Origin: Lacibacter cauensis
GTDB taxonomy: Bacteria; Bacteroidota; Bacteroidia; Chitinophagales; Chitinophagaceae
Assembly (NCBI RefSeq): GCF_007830055.1
Contig: NZ_VLLE01000009.1
Span: 1 to 51,650, forward strand
Direction: 5' to 3'
DNA: 51,650 nt
Part shown: positions 33,167 through 42,252 of the stretch, in pieces
How positions within the stretch are numbered: the stretch's first letter is position 1
Layout of the letters: every line of letters starts with the position of its first letter
Program-made: the position numbers and the translations under genes
Notes under the pieces: generated by a model
Database searches by the model: none
What the model saw: only the letters and a program-made list of their open reading frames with translations
Told to the model about the DNA's origin: nothing

Positions 33167-34087
33167 TTAAGCATATACATATCCTAATGCCAATGTGCTC
33201 CATACTTGTGCATTTGTTCTTGTCATAATGGGCGATGGCTTTAATACTTCTGAAGGATTAGGATGTGTAGCAGCGGGGTTTAACACCTGCCAGTCTGCAA
33301 ATAACTTATCTATAAAACCATGATGTAACCAGAAGATTGGATCGGCAGGTGATGAAGCCGTTCCCATGGTGCCGCCTACTAAACCATGCAGCCTGTTATG
33401 GAAAGGTGATGCTTCTAACTGAGAAGAAAAAGAAGCAAAAGCGGTATTCGTCATAAGGGCAGCATGCTGGGCGGCCGTTGGCAATAAAGTATCGTTGAAT
33501 GAACCGCCTCTTGTAATTCCCCAACGGGTAAAGTCAGCACTGTTGTTTAACTGAGGTGGTATATACCTGTCTTCTATCCAGTTCCAGTAAGGAATTGTTA
33601 CCAAGGGATTGATAGCTATTAATCTTGCTTCCAATTTTGCCATGTATTCCCTGTGCCATGTTAAAAAATTTACACCTCCATGTGCACCCCACATGTGCCC
33701 GGCAGGTGTTGTCATTGCCTGCACATGTATTTGTACAAATTCCTGGTAAGTTGGTGCAGGTGTATCCGTATCGGCTAATGCTTCAATAGCATAAATAAAA
33801 CGACTCCATTCTAATGGAGTAAGATTTTTTTGATTTTTCCGACGGCGGTATTTTGGCCTGCAAAAATATTTATGCCAAAACCAATGTGGGTCAAGTAAAT
33901 CTTTATGCGAAAACTTTTCAGGAATAAACTGTAAATCTTCAACGTCGATTTTTAATCCAGGTGATTTGATTTTTTGTTTGCCAATTTCTTTTGGAGCTTC
34001 TTTTAAAAGTTGCCTCATTTGAACTGGGCTGATTGTCCATTCCTTTATACTTTTTGTTTTGCGGGGGAATAATTTACCGTGTGCCAT
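33167..34087 (-). CDS. Tyrosinase-family type-3 copper enzyme
   Basis: This is a 306-residue protein. CuA ligands fit His121, His136 and His145 (GAHGGVNFLTWHREYM, the H-x8-H signature). CuB ligands fit His230 and His234 (HNRLH) and the HH pair at 255-256 (DPIFWLHHGFIDKLFADW). Such enzymes oxidise phenols or catechols with a dinuclear copper centre. No signal peptide is apparent: the N-terminus is basic and the first 60 residues are of unknown type. A tyrosinase in a copper-resistance region could use copper or make melanin-like chelators. It is a single gene with its own terminator. Phenolic substrates or a copper-buffering role remain guesses. Confidence 0.88.
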   Translation of the reverse strand: MAHGKLFPRKTKSIKEWTISPVQMRQLLKEAPKEIGKQKIKSPGLKIDVEDLQFIPEKFSHKDLLDPHWFWHKYFCRPKYRRRKNQKNLTPLEWSRFIYAIEALADTDTPAPTYQEFVQIHVQAMTTPAGHMWGAHGGVNFLTWHREYMAKLEARLIAINPLVTIPYWNWIEDRYIPPQLNNSADFTRWGITRGGSFNDTLLPTAAQHAALMTNTAFASFSSQLEASPFHNRLHGLVGGTMGTASSPADPIFWLHHGFIDKLFADWQVLNPAATHPNPSEVLKPSPIMTRTNAQVWSTLALGYVYA

Positions 34088-34449
34088 GATATGAAAGGTT
34101 TAAGGTTTACGTTATTTTAATGCTAAAAAAGAATAAACGTCTCGTATTACTTATAGCGAAGAAGGGGTGTCAAGCGACATTACACTATTCGAAACTTAAA
34201 TATACCACCGATGTATGAAGATATCAATACCACGAAAGTGGTATATTTTGCTTGTAGCGGGGTCTTCTTTTTCTCAAACATTCTCATTTAATGATAGTCG
34301 GTGCAGATGCAGCAGTAGCATTTTTTAGCCTGATATAATAGCTTTAAAAATTCAATTTCTTTTATCAGTTGTTCATATAAATCAAAAAAAAAGAAATAAT
34401 GCTGTAAGTTTTTTCAACAACATTAATCCAATAATACTTATGTCCGGTT
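34088..34449. other. 362-base intergenic region with small stem-loop and a possible broken small gene
   Basis: No complete gene is seen here. A perfect 7-bp stem with a GAAA loop is at 34227-34244 (ATACCAC/GTGGTAT). A short minus-strand frame at 34288-34423 is interrupted by a run of nine T (see separate entry). The half next to the tyrosinase start (34088-34200) has no clear TAnnTTTG element. Confidence 0.5.
34288..34423 (-). pseudogene. Possible small Cys-rich protein gene, frame-shifted at a poly-T run
   Basis: From ATG (34423) the frame reads MLLKKLTALFLFF and then stops after a run of nine T (about 34384-34392). If one T were absent the frame would continue as an amphipathic helix (LYEQLIKEIEFLKLLYQAKK) ending in CYCCICTDYH. 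A four-Cys tail right after the Cus adaptor genes suggests a metal-related small protein. Homopolymer slippage could switch it on and off. The sequence is short and AT-rich, so chance is not excluded. Confidence 0.3.
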
Positions 34450-35646
34450 TTACATCTTCATACCCTCCATCGGGTTGGCTCCTTTTTTAAAAATATATTC
34501 GCTTTGCAACAGGTAAGCACCTGTTATTACTACCACATCGCCAACATTTAATCCGGATTTTATCTCTATTCTGTCATCACTTTCCAAACCAGTTTCAACC
34601 ATCACACTTTTATAGGTTTTGCTGGTTGTTTGTATCCATACTGTTGCACCCTTTCCATCACGGATGACAGCATTGATAGGTAATGCAAGTGTTTTGCGTT
34701 GCGAACTTTTCAGTAACACATAAGCTGGCATGCCGGGTTTCAATTGATTGCCGGTGTTTGGAATAGATACACGAATGAGATTGATTCTTGTATCAGGGTT
34801 GATCTCAGGGTTTACAAATTCAATACGTCCTTTAATTTCTTTGTCCTCTATATCGGGCAATTGAACAGTAGCTGTTCCGTTGAGATCAATTTCTGAAAGT
34901 TGCGAAGTGTACACTTGTGCTTCTGCCCAGAGAGTAGAGAGATCAGCCAGCTTTACAATAGTTCCTCCTTCCATCACATAATCGCCTTCACGAATATCGA
35001 GTGCAGTGATGTAGCCAGATGCCGTACTGTAAAACGTTGTAAGAGCCGGGTTTTTCTTTATTTTCGCCAGTTCATTGATTTGGGATTCACTCAATCCCCA
35101 CAACAGTAATTTGTTTTTGGCACTCTGCAATAACTGATCGAAGTCGATAGCTGTTTCATTAGCAAATGTTCCCTTCCGATCCAATGCAAGAAGGTATTCC
35201 TGCTTGGCGTTGTTGAGGTCTTCGCTGTAGATCGCATATAACGCTGCCCCCTTGCTTACATAATCGCCCAGGTTTTTGAAATATAGCTTTTCAACTCTTC
35301 CCATTACTCTTGAACTCACAGATGATGTTTTCATCTGGTCGAAGTTGAGGCTGGCAGTTAATACCAACTGATCACCGATTGTACCACTGCGAATAGTGTC
35401 GGTTTGAATATTGCCCAACTGTATCTGTTGTTCACTCAACTGTATTTCATCTTTCTTTTCCCCGTTGCTTTTCTTAACTGGCGTAAGATCCATTTTACAG
35501 ATGGGGCATTTGCCGGGCTTATGTTCAATCACCTGCGGGTCCATTGAGCAGGTATAGTACACATCGCTTTCTGTATGCTCATGAGATTTGCTCTTGCATG
35601 AAAAAAGAACAGAAGCAGAAATCAGAAGTATAAAAAGATACCGCAT
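34450..35646 (-). CDS. cusB: CusB-like adaptor lipoprotein with one metal-binding motif
   Basis: This is a 398-residue adaptor. The lipoprotein signal has lipobox LFSC (Cys17) and is followed by KSHEHTESD. Residues about 30-54 carry the heavy-metal-binding motif YTCSMDPQVIEHKPGKCPIC with KMDL. The remainder is a CusB-type adaptor: ASLNFDQMKTSSVSSRVMGRVEKLY, coiled coil, TASGYITALDIREGDYV, beta-barrel, and C-terminal MEGMKM. CusB uses Met residues to take Cu(I) or Ag(I). It is the last gene of the operon, two bases after another adaptor gene; two different adaptors in tandem are notable. Substrate Cu(I)/Ag(I) is likely. Confidence 0.9.
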   Translation of the reverse strand: MRYLFILLISASVLFSCKSKSHEHTESDVYYTCSMDPQVIEHKPGKCPICKMDLTPVKKSNGEKKDEIQLSEQQIQLGNIQTDTIRSGTIGDQLVLTASLNFDQMKTSSVSSRVMGRVEKLYFKNLGDYVSKGAALYAIYSEDLNNAKQEYLLALDRKGTFANETAIDFDQLLQSAKNKLLLWGLSESQINELAKIKKNPALTTFYSTASGYITALDIREGDYVMEGGTIVKLADLSTLWAEAQVYTSQLSEIDLNGTATVQLPDIEDKEIKGRIEFVNPEINPDTRINLIRVSIPNTGNQLKPGMPAYVLLKSSQRKTLALPINAVIRDGKGATVWIQTTSKTYKSVMVETGLESDDRIEIKSGLNVGDVVVITGAYLLQSEYIFKKGANPMEGMKM

Positions 35647-35648
35647 AA

Positions 35649-37028
35649 TTATTGTTTTACTTTAATAAAGCTTTCGCTGTCCATTAAATATTGAGCATTA
35701 ACAGCAACCGAATCAGTTGATGTTAATCCGCTGATGATTTGAATATGTTCCATGTGTAAAATCCCGGTGTTCACTTTGTGTGCTTTAAACCCTCCGTCCA
35801 CTTTTTGAAACACCACTTTGTCAAGCCCAAGTGATAACACTGCTTCTTTAGGTAACCAGTAAGCATCTTTTGAATTACCATAAATGAAGGCTCTTACCTG
35901 GCTGCCGATAGGAATTTTTAAATTGTTGTTATTAAAGTACACTCTTGCTGTTAAAGTTTTACTCTCTTTCCGGTAGAAAGGTTCAATAAAATCAACACTT
36001 GCCCTGAAATCTTTGTTGGGTGCTGTTTCGGGAACTATTCTTACGCTGTTTCCTTTTTTAACCAAGCCCTGGTTGTCTCCAAAAATGTTTAGTAATGCCC
36101 ATGCTTTATTTGGGTTGTAGACGATAAAAACCGATTGGCCTTTGTTTACATACATGCCTTCTTTTAGTGAAAGCTCTTCTGTTAATTGCGATACATCTTT
36201 CATTCGTTCGGGTGATAAATTCATTGAAGCACCGGCTGATTCATGAATATGTCCGCTGTAATTACTGTACACAGCAATTGTAAAAGCAGTTTGTTTGGTT
36301 TGTATCACCTCTTGCAATTGCCGGCTGCTCATGCCCAGTAATAATAATTTTTCTTTCGCTGCTTCAATCATCGTTTCGTTAGCTGCATCATTCTTCAACA
36401 GGAACAATAAATTCTGTTGAGCCGTCAATATTTCCGGACTATAGATATCCATGATGCGCTGTCCTTTACTAATCTTCTGGTAACGGTGACGTACGTACAG
36501 TTTTTCAATCCGTCCGTTTACTCTCGCTGAAATAGTTCCAACTTCTTTTGTGTCGTAAGCAATGGTTCCCAATGCTTCTATTTCAATCTGCTCCTCTCTT
36601 TTTTCAATTGCAGTAACAGGAATGGAAGAAACTACAAACTCGTTGGTTGGTTTAAGTAAGGCATCCAAACCAATTTCAGTTGATGCTGTGCCACCAGTTT
36701 CTTTCTTGACCAAATCCATTCCGCAAATAGGGCATTGCCCGGGTTTATCCCGAATAACTTCCGGATGCATGGGACAGGTATATTCCACTGCTTTATTCTC
36801 CTGCTCATGATTTTGCGGCATAGCAGGTTGCTTCATCTTTACCAATTCCATTCCACACTTGGGGCAAGTGCCAGGCTTATCTCTGAATACGGAATCCTCT
36901 GGCATGGGACATGTGTACATGTCTTTTGTAACCTCTTGCTGATGGCTGTCATGCGGGTCTTTGTTATTCTTGCAGGCACCTGCAATGAATACAAAGAGAA
37001 TTGCTGTTATATAAATCAGTTGTTTCAT
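35649..37028 (-). CDS. cusB: CusB-like adaptor lipoprotein with two metal-binding motifs
   Basis: This is a 459-residue adaptor. The lipobox is IAGAC (Cys19). Two heavy-metal-binding motifs follow: [10 protein letters not shown]...CPKCGMELV (about 37-63) and [10 protein letters not shown]...CPICGMDLV (about 83-107), linked by a short Met/Gln-rich stretch. The CusB-like body begins at about 125, with [26 protein letters not shown], coiled-coil helices, and [19 protein letters not shown] in the lipoyl domain. The start overlaps the stop of the TolC gene upstream by four bases. Together with the next adaptor it would make a two-protein membrane-fusion ring for the split CusA pump. Confidence 0.9.
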   Translation of the reverse strand: MKQLIYITAILFVFIAGACKNNKDPHDSHQQEVTKDMYTCPMPEDSVFRDKPGTCPKCGMELVKMKQPAMPQNHEQENKAVEYTCPMHPEVIRDKPGQCPICGMDLVKKETGGTASTEIGLDALLKPTNEFVVSSIPVTAIEKREEQIEIEALGTIAYDTKEVGTISARVNGRIEKLYVRHRYQKISKGQRIMDIYSPEILTAQQNLLFLLKNDAANETMIEAAKEKLLLLGMSSRQLQEVIQTKQTAFTIAVYSNYSGHIHESAGASMNLSPERMKDVSQLTEELSLKEGMYVNKGQSVFIVYNPNKAWALLNIFGDNQGLVKKGNSVRIVPETAPNKDFRASVDFIEPFYRKESKTLTARVYFNNNNLKIPIGSQVRAFIYGNSKDAYWLPKEAVLSLGLDKVVFQKVDGGFKAHKVNTGILHMEHIQIISGLTSTDSVAVNAQYLMDSESFIKVKQ

Positions 37029-38290
37029 TTCTTTTCAATTAACCGTTCAATTGTTACCTGCAGTTTCAAAGCCTGGTTGAGCAACTCTGTATATTCCAGT
37101 TGCGTCATATACAAAGTTTCCCATGCATCATAAAGCATAAACAGTTCTTCTGTATTTTGTTCATAGCCCAACTGCATGGTTTTGTAATTATTCTTCAATG
37201 CAGGAATAATGTTATCATCATAGAGCTTGAGTTGTTTGCTTTTCAACTCCAGTTCGTTGCGCATGCCATAAGCCATGCCACTATATTCATTTAACATCAT
37301 TTCTTTTTGCGATTGAAGGGCGCTGGCTTTCCACTTCAAACTCTCCATATTTGCTTTATTCATTTTGGATGACCATTTGGTAAGTGGCAATTTCATCATG
37401 CCCATTAATGAAAATTGCATGGGTAACCCTCCAAAGCCAAACATGTGTTCATAGCGGATACCGAATTGGGGTTTGAGACTTTGCTTTTCTGTTTCCTGCT
37501 TTAACCATGTAAGCGTAATGTCTTTATCAATTGCTTTCAGATCACTTCGGTTGTTGTACAGGAGTGTGCTGTCAAATACAAGTGATGAGTAATCGTTCAG
37601 TTTATAAGTAGTATCAATATCGAAATTGATCATTGCATTTCGACCCATTAATGAGTTGATGCGAATGCGTTTTTCTTTAATGTCGTTTTCAAACATCAAA
37701 CGCATGTTCTGCACATTACCCAATGCAGCTTTGGCTTTGTAATAAGCACTTATTTTTTCTAAACCATTTTTATAACGTATCTCCGCATTTTTGATCATGA
37801 AATCCAGCAGCTTCTCGTTTTGATCAAGAATTACCAGTTTCTTTTTCAAAATGATCCATTCATAATAAAACTGCTTTGCATCATTTATCAATTCGTTAAG
37901 CGACGCATTCTTTTTTTCTTTCTCCACAGATGACATGGCTTCCATATACTTTGCATCGGCATTTTGTTTTTGTTTATTGGGAAACATTTGTTGCCCACCG
38001 ATCATATACTGACCCATACCTTCTTTGAAACTACCCATGCCATCATCCATTTTTTTCCAACGATTGGGATTGTATGGCGTCATCCACAAGCCACTACTGA
38101 ATTCAGGCGGCATCCAGCTTTTTGCACCTTTTGCTGCTTCATCCATCGAGCGGATCTCATAGTTGTACATTTTTACAACAGGATGTTGTGTCCTGATGCT
38201 GTCTGTTATCTCACGCAGGCTCATTACCTGCTGAGCCGAAATGGTTGAAACAGATAGAATAAACAAAAGCATGAATAGGATCTTCTTCAT
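37025..38290 (-). CDS. cusC: TolC-family outer-membrane factor of the Cus-like operon
   Basis: This is a 421-residue protein. The signal is [20 protein letters not shown], then [23 protein letters not shown]. Coiled-coil helices repeat ([31 protein letters not shown] and [11 protein letters not shown]-type regions), ending with [30 protein letters not shown] Met-rich stretch ([29 protein letters not shown]) is unusual for an OMF and may contact Cu(I). Its stop overlaps the adaptor start by four bases; the GDCCVxC gene precedes it by 11 bases. The outer-membrane component of the Cus system is a sure family call. Confidence 0.88.
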   Translation of the reverse strand: MKKILFMLLFILSVSTISAQQVMSLREITDSIRTQHPVVKMYNYEIRSMDEAAKGAKSWMPPEFSSGLWMTPYNPNRWKKMDDGMGSFKEGMGQYMIGGQQMFPNKQKQNADAKYMEAMSSVEKEKKNASLNELINDAKQFYYEWIILKKKLVILDQNEKLLDFMIKNAEIRYKNGLEKISAYYKAKAALGNVQNMRLMFENDIKEKRIRINSLMGRNAMINFDIDTTYKLNDYSSLVFDSTLLYNNRSDLKAIDKDITLTWLKQETEKQSLKPQFGIRYEHMFGFGGLPMQFSLMGMMKLPLTKWSSKMNKANMESLKWKASALQSQKEMMLNEYSGMAYGMRNELELKSKQLKLYDDNIIPALKNNYKTMQLGYEQNTEELFMLYDAWETLYMTQLEYTELLNQALKLQVTIERLIEKK

Positions 38291-38301
38291 TAGTAACTAA
38301 T

Positions 38302-38511
38302 TTAAGAACAACAATCTTTATCTTTTTGAACAGGCGGACATGCGGCGGAACCAAAAGAACAAAACACACAACAATCACCCTGCTTTGGCATTAAAATCGT
38401 TTTGCAATTTTTACACTCATAAAAATATTGACAAGCACCAACGGGCATTTCTTCCTCTTGCTGATGTTTGCAATAAGGACAGGTAATGGTTGATGTAAGT
38501 AACATCTTCAT
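38302..38511 (-). CDS. GDCCVxC-type small Cys-rich protein (copy 2)
   Basis: This 69-residue protein is parallel to the one at 1310-1525: CPYC (11-14), ECKNC, GDCCVFCSFG, and a CC near the C-terminus. About two thirds of the residues are the same in the two copies by eye. No signal peptide is seen, so it is cytoplasmic. It sits inside the Cus-like operon, between the C-terminal half of the pump and the TolC gene, separated by six and eleven bases. The presence of one copy in the mercury block and one in the copper block points to a thiol-based accessory role in soft-metal handling rather than a specific metal. Confidence 0.75.
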   Translation of the reverse strand: MKMLLTSTITCPYCKHQQEEEMPVGACQYFYECKNCKTILMPKQGDCCVFCSFGSAACPPVQKDKDCCS

Positions 38512-38517
38512 TGGTTA

Positions 38518-40443
38518 TTATTCTTTAACATCAATCAAATCAATTTTACCGTTACGTTTTAATTCTCTTTCCTTTATCATTTCAAAAATCACCGGAGTAA
38601 TTAGTAGCACATAAATAGTAGATGAAATGGTGCCGCCAATTAATGGGATGGTGATTGGGCGCATAATATCACTGCCTACCCCTGTAGCCCAAAGAATGGG
38701 GATCAAACCAAACAGCCCAACAGATACCGTCATTAGTTTGGGCCTTAATCTTTTTGCAGAACCTTCAATTACAAATTCACGAATGATGGCCGGTGTAAGT
38801 GTTGCCTTACTGTTACCATGTTTGGCCACCATGTTCTGCATGGCTTCATTGAGATAGATCGTCATCAGCATCGCTGTTTCAATGGCCATACCAAATAAAG
38901 CGATGAAGCCAACAGCAACAGCCACTGATAAATTAATACCATAGAAGTACACCATAAACACACCGCCGATTAATGCAAACGGAACAGTGAGCATGGTTAC
39001 TGCTGCTTCTTTAAATGAATGATACGTGAAATATAACACCATGAAGATGATGATAAGCACAATGGGCAGAATCGTCTTTAACGTTTGGTTGGCCCGAATC
39101 TGGTTTTCCCATTGACCGCTCCATTCAAGAAAATAACCTTTGGGTAGTTTAGTGATCATTTGGTTCAGCTTTGTCTGCGCTTCTTTAACAGTGCTGCCCA
39201 AATCTCTTTCACGAACATTGAACAATACGGTTCCTCTTAACATTGCGTTTTCTGAGTTGATCATCGGTGGGCCATCACTCAATTTAATATCTGCCACTGC
39301 TTCTAATGGAATGGGGCCGAAGTCCATTGTTTGTACCTGTAAACGTTTTAATGCTGAGAGATTATTACGGAAATCCTGTCCATAGCGAGCATTTACAGAG
39401 AAGCGTTGGCGGCCTTCAATCGTTGTTGTGAGTTTCATACCACCCAATGCACTTTCAATGACAAGATTTACATCATCAACACTCAAGCCATAACGTCCGA
39501 TCTCTTCACGCTTCACTTCAATATCGATGTATTTACCGCCGGTGATCGGTTCAACATACAGATCTTTCACACCATCAATTCCTTCCAGTTGTTTTTTGAT
39601 GGTTTGCGCAAATACATAAATACTGTCGAGGTTTTGTCCGTATACTTTCAATCCTACATCGGTACGGATACCTGTGGAAAGCATATTGATACGGTTGATG
39701 ATGGGCTGTGTCCATCCGTTGGTAACACCGGGTATCTGCATTTTTGCATTCAGCTCATTGATGATGCCATCTTTGGTCATGCCATTCCGCCATTCACTTT
39801 TTGGTTTTAAGAGAATGATGGTTTCAATCATGCTGATGGGAGAATTATCGGTTGCAGTATTAGCACGCCCAGCTTTACCCAACACATGTACTACTTCAGG
39901 AATTGTGCGAATGAGTTTATCCTGTACCTGCAACAATCGTTTTGCTTCTGAGTTAGAAACATCCGGCAAGGTAACCGGCATGAACAACAAAGAACCTTCA
40001 TCTAATGGTGGCATAAATTCTGAACCCAGGCGGGTCATCATAACAATGCCCACAGTGAGTGCGACTATATTGATACCAATGGTTGTTTTACGCCATTTCA
40101 AACACCATTTCAATATCGGTGTATAAATTCTTTCCAATGTTCTTGTAATTGGATTGGCGCTTTCTGGTTTTAATCGACCCTTCAAAAAAAAGGAAATCAA
40201 TACCGGTGTCAATGTAATTGCTAAAAAGGCATCTATTAAAAGGATGAAAGTTTTAGTCCAGGCCAGCGGATGGAATAGTTTGCCCTCCATGCCTGTAAGC
40301 AGGAAAACAGGAAGGAAAGAAGTAACCACAATAATGGTAGAATAGAAAACACCAGGGCCTACTTGTTTAGATGACTTTTCAATAATGTCATTTCTTTCTT
40401 CTGATGTCAGCGGGTCTTTATTTCGTTTGAACCACTTTGCCAT
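38518..40443 (-). CDS. cusA: C-terminal half of a split CusA RND pump (TM5-TM12)
   Basis: This 641-residue protein starts at ATG 40443 with MAKWFKRNKDPLTSEERND, cytoplasmic in character. It then runs into TM5 (GPGVFYSTIIVVTSFLPVFLL) and the second porter domain (HVLGKAGRANTATDNSPISM), ending with TM11-12 and ELKRNGKIDLIDVKE. It covers everything after the TM4-TM5 cytoplasmic loop of a normal CusA (about 1050 residues). The stop of the N-terminal half is two bases upstream in another frame. Inserting a single A into the AAA at about 40452 would fuse both halves, so either a true split gene with coupled translation or a one-base indel is possible. Confidence 0.88.
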   Translation of the reverse strand: MAKWFKRNKDPLTSEERNDIIEKSSKQVGPGVFYSTIIVVTSFLPVFLLTGMEGKLFHPLAWTKTFILLIDAFLAITLTPVLISFFLKGRLKPESANPITRTLERIYTPILKWCLKWRKTTIGINIVALTVGIVMMTRLGSEFMPPLDEGSLLFMPVTLPDVSNSEAKRLLQVQDKLIRTIPEVVHVLGKAGRANTATDNSPISMIETIILLKPKSEWRNGMTKDGIINELNAKMQIPGVTNGWTQPIINRINMLSTGIRTDVGLKVYGQNLDSIYVFAQTIKKQLEGIDGVKDLYVEPITGGKYIDIEVKREEIGRYGLSVDDVNLVIESALGGMKLTTTIEGRQRFSVNARYGQDFRNNLSALKRLQVQTMDFGPIPLEAVADIKLSDGPPMINSENAMLRGTVLFNVRERDLGSTVKEAQTKLNQMITKLPKGYFLEWSGQWENQIRANQTLKTILPIVLIIIFMVLYFTYHSFKEAAVTMLTVPFALIGGVFMVYFYGINLSVAVAVGFIALFGMAIETAMLMTIYLNEAMQNMVAKHGNSKATLTPAIIREFVIEGSAKRLRPKLMTVSVGLFGLIPILWATGVGSDIMRPITIPLIGGTISSTIYVLLITPVIFEMIKERELKRNGKIDLIDVKE

Positions 40444-40445
40444 GT

Positions 40446-41735
40446 TTATGCTTTATCTGATGAATTAATTTTAGCTGTTTGTGACTCGCTGATATGCCTG
40501 TACGCATTTTCTACCATCACAATGCCATCATCTACCACAACACCAATTGCGAGTGCAATACCAGTTAATGACATGATGTTGGAAGAGATACCAAATAGTT
40601 CAAGAAAAATGAAACCGGCGGCAACTGAAATGGGCAATTGGATAAGAATGATAACTGCACTGCGCCAATGGAAAAGAAAGATGAGCACTATTAAGGAAAC
40701 TGCAATCATCTCCTCAATCAACGTCCCTTTTACAGAATCAATGGCTTCCTGAATTAAGGTGCTGCGATCATAGGAAGTTTTAAAGGTTACGCCGTCAGGT
40801 AGTCCTTTCTCAACTTCTTTCATTTTTGCTTTTACTGTTTCAATTACTTTATTGGCATTTTCATTATAACGCATAACTACAATACCACCTACCACTTCGC
40901 CCTTGCCGTCCATGTCAAAAATGCCAAGACGTAAATCACCACCCATTTGTACAGAACCAATATCTTTTACACGAACAGGAATGCCATTGTAGTTGCTCAA
41001 TGCAATATTCTCTACATCCTCTTTGTTTTTGATATAGCCCAACCCCCGGATGATATAAGCCATATCAGCCATTTCAAATTTCCTGCCGCCAACGTCATTG
41101 TTATTTGCTTTTACTTTGTTCATTACATCCATCAGCGAAATATTATAATACTGCAACTTCACCGGGTCAACGATTAACTGGTATTGTTTTTCAAAACCAC
41201 CGAATGATGCAACTTCAGCAACACCCGGCACTGTTTGTAATGCAAACTTGATGTACCAATCCTGCAATGCACGTTGTTCGCCCAAATCCATTTTCGGTGC
41301 ATCAAGATGATACCAATAGATATGACCAACCCCTGTTCCATCAGGTCCAAGTGATGGTGTTACTCCTTGCGGCAATAGACGTTGTGCAAAATTTAAACGT
41401 TCCAATACTCTTGTTCTCGCCCAATAGATATCAACATTGTCTTCAAAAATCACATACACGAAACTCATCCCGAACATGGAAGAGCCCCGGATGTTTTTGA
41501 TTTTCGGAATGCCCTGCAAATTGCTCACCAACGGATATGTTACCTGGTCTTCCATCACCTGCGGACTGCGACCCATCCACTCTGTAAAAACGATTACCTG
41601 GTTCTCACTCAAATCAGGAATGGCATCAATGGGGTTTTGCCTGACCGAGTAAATGCCATACGCAAACAGGCCGCCTGCCAGGAGCAGAACTATAAGCCTG
41701 TTGCGTAAAGCCAGCTCAATAAATTTTTGAACCAT
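40446..41735 (-). CDS. cusA: N-terminal half of a split CusA RND pump (TM1-TM4)
   Basis: This 429-residue protein holds TM1 (LALRNRLIVLLLAGGLFAYGIYSV), the first porter domain, TM2-TM3 and TM4 with GIALAIGVVVDDGIVMVENAYRHI, including the VDD proton-relay pair. It then ends in a hydrophilic tail (SESQTAKINSSDKA) where the TM4-TM5 loop of RND pumps lies in the cytoplasm. Normal heavy-metal RND pumps are single chains. The break lies at a loop where two chains could still assemble. Upstream is the triple-motif metal-binding protein; the start codon is ATG at 41735. Substrate Cu(I)/Ag(I) is inferred from the partner adaptors. Confidence 0.88.
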   Translation of the reverse strand: MVQKFIELALRNRLIVLLLAGGLFAYGIYSVRQNPIDAIPDLSENQVIVFTEWMGRSPQVMEDQVTYPLVSNLQGIPKIKNIRGSSMFGMSFVYVIFEDNVDIYWARTRVLERLNFAQRLLPQGVTPSLGPDGTGVGHIYWYHLDAPKMDLGEQRALQDWYIKFALQTVPGVAEVASFGGFEKQYQLIVDPVKLQYYNISLMDVMNKVKANNNDVGGRKFEMADMAYIIRGLGYIKNKEDVENIALSNYNGIPVRVKDIGSVQMGGDLRLGIFDMDGKGEVVGGIVVMRYNENANKVIETVKAKMKEVEKGLPDGVTFKTSYDRSTLIQEAIDSVKGTLIEEMIAVSLIVLIFLFHWRSAVIILIQLPISVAAGFIFLELFGISSNIMSLTGIALAIGVVVDDGIVMVENAYRHISESQTAKINSSDKA

Positions 41736-41772
41736 AACTTGATTTTAGGTATTCAAAGCAGTACAACCGTAC

Positions 41773-42237
41773 TTAGTTAGTTTTCTTTTTTAAGTCCATG
41801 CCGCATTTGGAACACTTGCCTGGTTTATCACTTGTAATATCTGAATGCATGGGGCATGAGTACGTTTTCATTACCTCCCTTTTCATTTTTTCTTTCGGTG
41901 ATAAGTTAAGATCCATGCCGCATTTAGAACACTTTCCGGGTTTATTACTGGTAACTTCAGCATGCATAGGGCATGAGTAATTCTTTGTTACCGCTGCCTT
42001 CATTTGTTCTTTTTTCGAACGTTCCAGCTTCATGCCGCAAACAGGACAATTGCCTGGTTTCTTCATAGCGACTGTATCATGCATTGGGCAACTATAAAGT
42101 GTAACATGTTTTAGTGTGTCTTTTTTGCCTGCTTTTTCTTGGGCATGGGCAGAAACGGTCATGATGGTTAACGCTGCCATCACCAGCATTTTGAAAGCTT
42201 TCATGTTGTTTGATAATTTATTTTTTAAGTTATTCAT
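41773..42237 (-). CDS. Secreted protein with three tandem CPMH...CGM metal-binding motifs
   Basis: This is a 154-residue protein. Either Met1 or Met12 (base 42204) may be the start, both giving an export signal (KAFKMLVMAALTIMTVSAHAQ). Three heavy-metal-binding motifs follow: SCPMHDTVAM...CPVCGMKLE, SCPMHAEVTS...CSKCGMDLN, and SCPMHSDITS...CSKCGMDLK, spaced by Lys-rich linkers such as EKMKREVMKTY. The second and third are closest to each other, suggesting internal duplication. This motif occurs at the N-terminus of CusB and CopB proteins; here it stands alone as a carrier. It precedes the split CusA gene by 37 bases and may give metal to the adaptors. Confidence 0.82.
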   Translation of the reverse strand: MNNLKNKLSNNMKAFKMLVMAALTIMTVSAHAQEKAGKKDTLKHVTLYSCPMHDTVAMKKPGNCPVCGMKLERSKKEQMKAAVTKNYSCPMHAEVTSNKPGKCSKCGMDLNLSPKEKMKREVMKTYSCPMHSDITSDKPGKCSKCGMDLKKKTN

Positions 42238-42252
42238 CTCAATCTTGAATTG

